From Zoroaster sp. YZ-2022 (Eukaryota; Echinodermata; Asteroidea; Forcipulatida; Zoroasteridae): a stretch of DNA of 64,000 bases. Location: NCBI GenBank assembly GCA_029582265.1, contig CM055816.1, positions 21,323,843 through 21,387,842 on the forward strand, written 5' to 3'. The position numbers and the translations under genes were made by a program. The notes under the pieces were generated by a model. That model saw only the letters and a program-made list of their open reading frames with translations, made no database searches and was not told the origin of the DNA. Below, one piece after another: positions 62,292 to 64,000 of this stretch. Within the stretch, counting starts at the first letter, position 1; each line of letters opens with the position of its first letter.

Positions 62292-62480
62292 CATTGGAGT
62301 ATTGATAATGTCCTCTCTAGAAAACAAAACAAAATCTTTGAAATGAGATATTTCCCAAAATAGTTGTCAGAAGCTTGGTTTCACGGTAACAAAAAAGGTG
62401 CAGAAATGAATTGATGACGGTACCGGCTATAAACACATTATTTACTGTAAAACAATGCTTCTCATGGAAGCATTTATCAA
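61711..62480. other. Unassigned AT-rich stretch with poly-T
   Basis: No gene recognised. A ~33-base T run at 62259-62291. Confidence 0.5.
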
Positions 62481-62815
62481 AAGAGGTGTTGTTTTGGGGT
62501 CAAACGACGAACAATAATGTTCTATTGGAATCATCTTCCAACTAAACTCAAATCTTGTCACAGTATAAATAGATTTGAGTCGCTGCTTAAAACTCATCTT
62601 ATGTCACAATTCTTCAAAGATGATGTATATTTGTAATTGCATTGTAGGTACATATATCTCGGTACATAATTTTTTTCCCTATACTACCGGTATCATTGTA
62701 TATTGTTTTGTATTCATGTTTTCATTTTCTGTTTATATTCAATTTCTTTGTTTTCGCGCCTTGAGCGCCCAGCAGGGTGGATACGTGCGCGCTATAAATC
62801 TTTATTATTATTTCG
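62480..62815 (+). mobile_element. L2-like LINE 3' end with SINE-like tail
   Basis: The frame ending at TAA 62634-62636 reads YWNHLPTKLKSCHSINRFES, then LLKTHLMSQFF, a LINE C-terminus. The 3' UTR ends GCGCCTTGAGCGCCC, GGATACGTGCGCGCTATAAA and TCTTTATTATTATT. Confidence 0.82.
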
Positions 62816-64000
62816 CATTAGCACAGCATGAAAAGAAAGATCTTGTTTTCCTTTCTGCCGGTTACACCTCGAGTCAAGCTACGTCCCGTAGCCTTAGATC
62901 TCGAGTGTCTTTCGCAGAATCCTTGCTGTCCCTAAGAGTGCCGCCTTCTGTAGTAATTCTACTCTAACAGATGTTCCTATCTCCTTGAGATGTTTCTCCA
63001 ACGCCTTTGGGATTGTACCCAGTGCTCCCACTACCACAGGAATTACCTTTACCTTGACTTGCCACAGCTTGCGGAGTTCTCTCGCTAAATCCTGATATTT
63101 CTGTACCTTCTCCTTCTCCTTCGAAGCTACTCTACTATCACCCGGAACAGCTATATCAATAAGATGACACATCTTCTCATGCTTATCCAAGACAACAACA
63201 TCCGGCCGTCTATGTTCTATAACATGATCTGTCTGGATGTTGAAGTCCCAGAGAATCTTGACATGCTCCGTTTCTTCAACCTTTTCCGGCACATGGTCGT
63301 ACCACTTCGATTGCACCTTGACACCGTACTTCTTACACAGATCCCAATGGATTACCTTGGCCAACTTGTCGTGTCTGCCTTTGTACTCTGTCTGAGCATG
63401 CACTCTGCATTCGCTGACAATGTGAAATACAGTCTCCTCCGCCGCATTGCACATTCTGCACATAGAAGAGACATCTGACTTCTCGATCTTTGCCTTCATC
63501 ACATTCGTCGGCAGAGACTGGTCTTGCGCTGCAGTAATCAGACCCTCGGTTTCTTTCTTTAGTTCTCCTCTCCTCAACCATTCCCAAGTCTTGCTACTTG
63601 CCACTTCTTCAGTACATCTCAGGAATCGGCCGTGAAGTGGTTTTTCCTGCCAATCTCGTGTTCTTTCTTCTCTTCTTTGATTCTTATACTCCTTTGGACC
63701 TAATTCGTCTGCCTTCATGTATTTCTGCGCAACCTTCAACAACTTTTCCCGAGTACTACTTACATGACACTGCAAGCTCCTTCTCTCGATGTTAACGCTG
63801 TCTGATACACTAAGTAATCCTCTTCCTCCCTCTGACCTCGGTAGATAGAGTCTGCTGACATTCGACCGTGGATGTAACATACCGTACATCGTCATCACTT
63901 TCCTCGTTTTCCTGTCAGCAACATCTAGATCTGCCTTAGTCCACTCGACAATTCCCGCACTGTATCTCATTAGTGACACAGCCCAAGTGTTGATCGCCTT
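62816..64000 (-). mobile_element. Dong/R4-type LINE, 3' part, runs off window
   Basis: The minus-strand reading frame is open from the window edge (64000) to a stop at 62894. It starts past the RT core (MRYSAGIVEWTKADLDVADR), then a Cys/His motif (C-x2-C-x8-H-x4-C in CRMCNAAEETVFHIVSEC) and a restriction-like endonuclease region (HRRPDVVVLDK, CHLIDIAVPGD, then KEKEKVQKYQDL), the PD..D..K layout of R2/R4-group LINEs. The ~75-bp 3' UTR ends GTGCTAATGCG, directly followed by AATAATAATAA. It could still be intact upstream. Confidence 0.85.

Overview
This is a metazoan genomic window. It has spliced genes with GT-AG introns, tRNA-derived SINEs, non-LTR retrotransposon (LINE) remnants, many short terminal-inverted-repeat (TIR) elements (MITEs) and large intronic satellites. 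The tRNA-Leu-like SINEs with (ATT)n tails, and the LINE types, suggest a marine invertebrate, most plausibly a deuterostome such as an echinoderm. That placement is inference, not proof. Nothing bacterial or viral was seen.

The left 50 kb is one plus-strand gene whose 5' part lies outside the window. I joined 29 exons by hand (22 to 50114). Every junction has AG/GT signals and the codon phase is kept across all 28 introns, giving 1,774 codons to a TAG stop. The protein has N-terminal Pro/Gly/Asp 'TG..VPI' repeats, a very long charged alpha-helical (probable coiled-coil) middle, a compact conserved-looking domain in exons 25-28, and a short C-terminal coiled coil. I do not recognise the family.

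Nearly every intron is filled with repeats: a 55-bp hairpin array split by a hAT-like insertion; 42-, 17-, 81-, 68-, 87-, 44- and 35-bp tandem arrays; and MITEs with TA, TTAA or 8-bp target duplications, several nested. The largest array is about 4 kb (about 91 copies of 44 bp) and grew inside a MITE. The 68-bp array has a 612-bp higher-order repeat. A second pattern is that the 3' ends of exons 4, 12, 21 and 25, with their splice donors, are tandemly duplicated into the following intron. Two copies would make in-frame micro-exons.

From 50.1 to 64 kb there is the probable 3' UTR, then mostly repeats: a 122-bp foldback array, foldback MITEs, a 250-bp-arm inverted repeat, and remnants of at least four LINEs. 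Two of these LINEs carry the same 3' tail as the SINEs. At the right edge, a minus-strand LINE with a restriction-like endonuclease domain ends exactly in the AAT tail of another LINE, as expected for a Dong/R4-type element. A few CpG-rich stretches (about 54.8-55.9, 58.2-58.8 and 60.3-61.1 kb) are unexplained.
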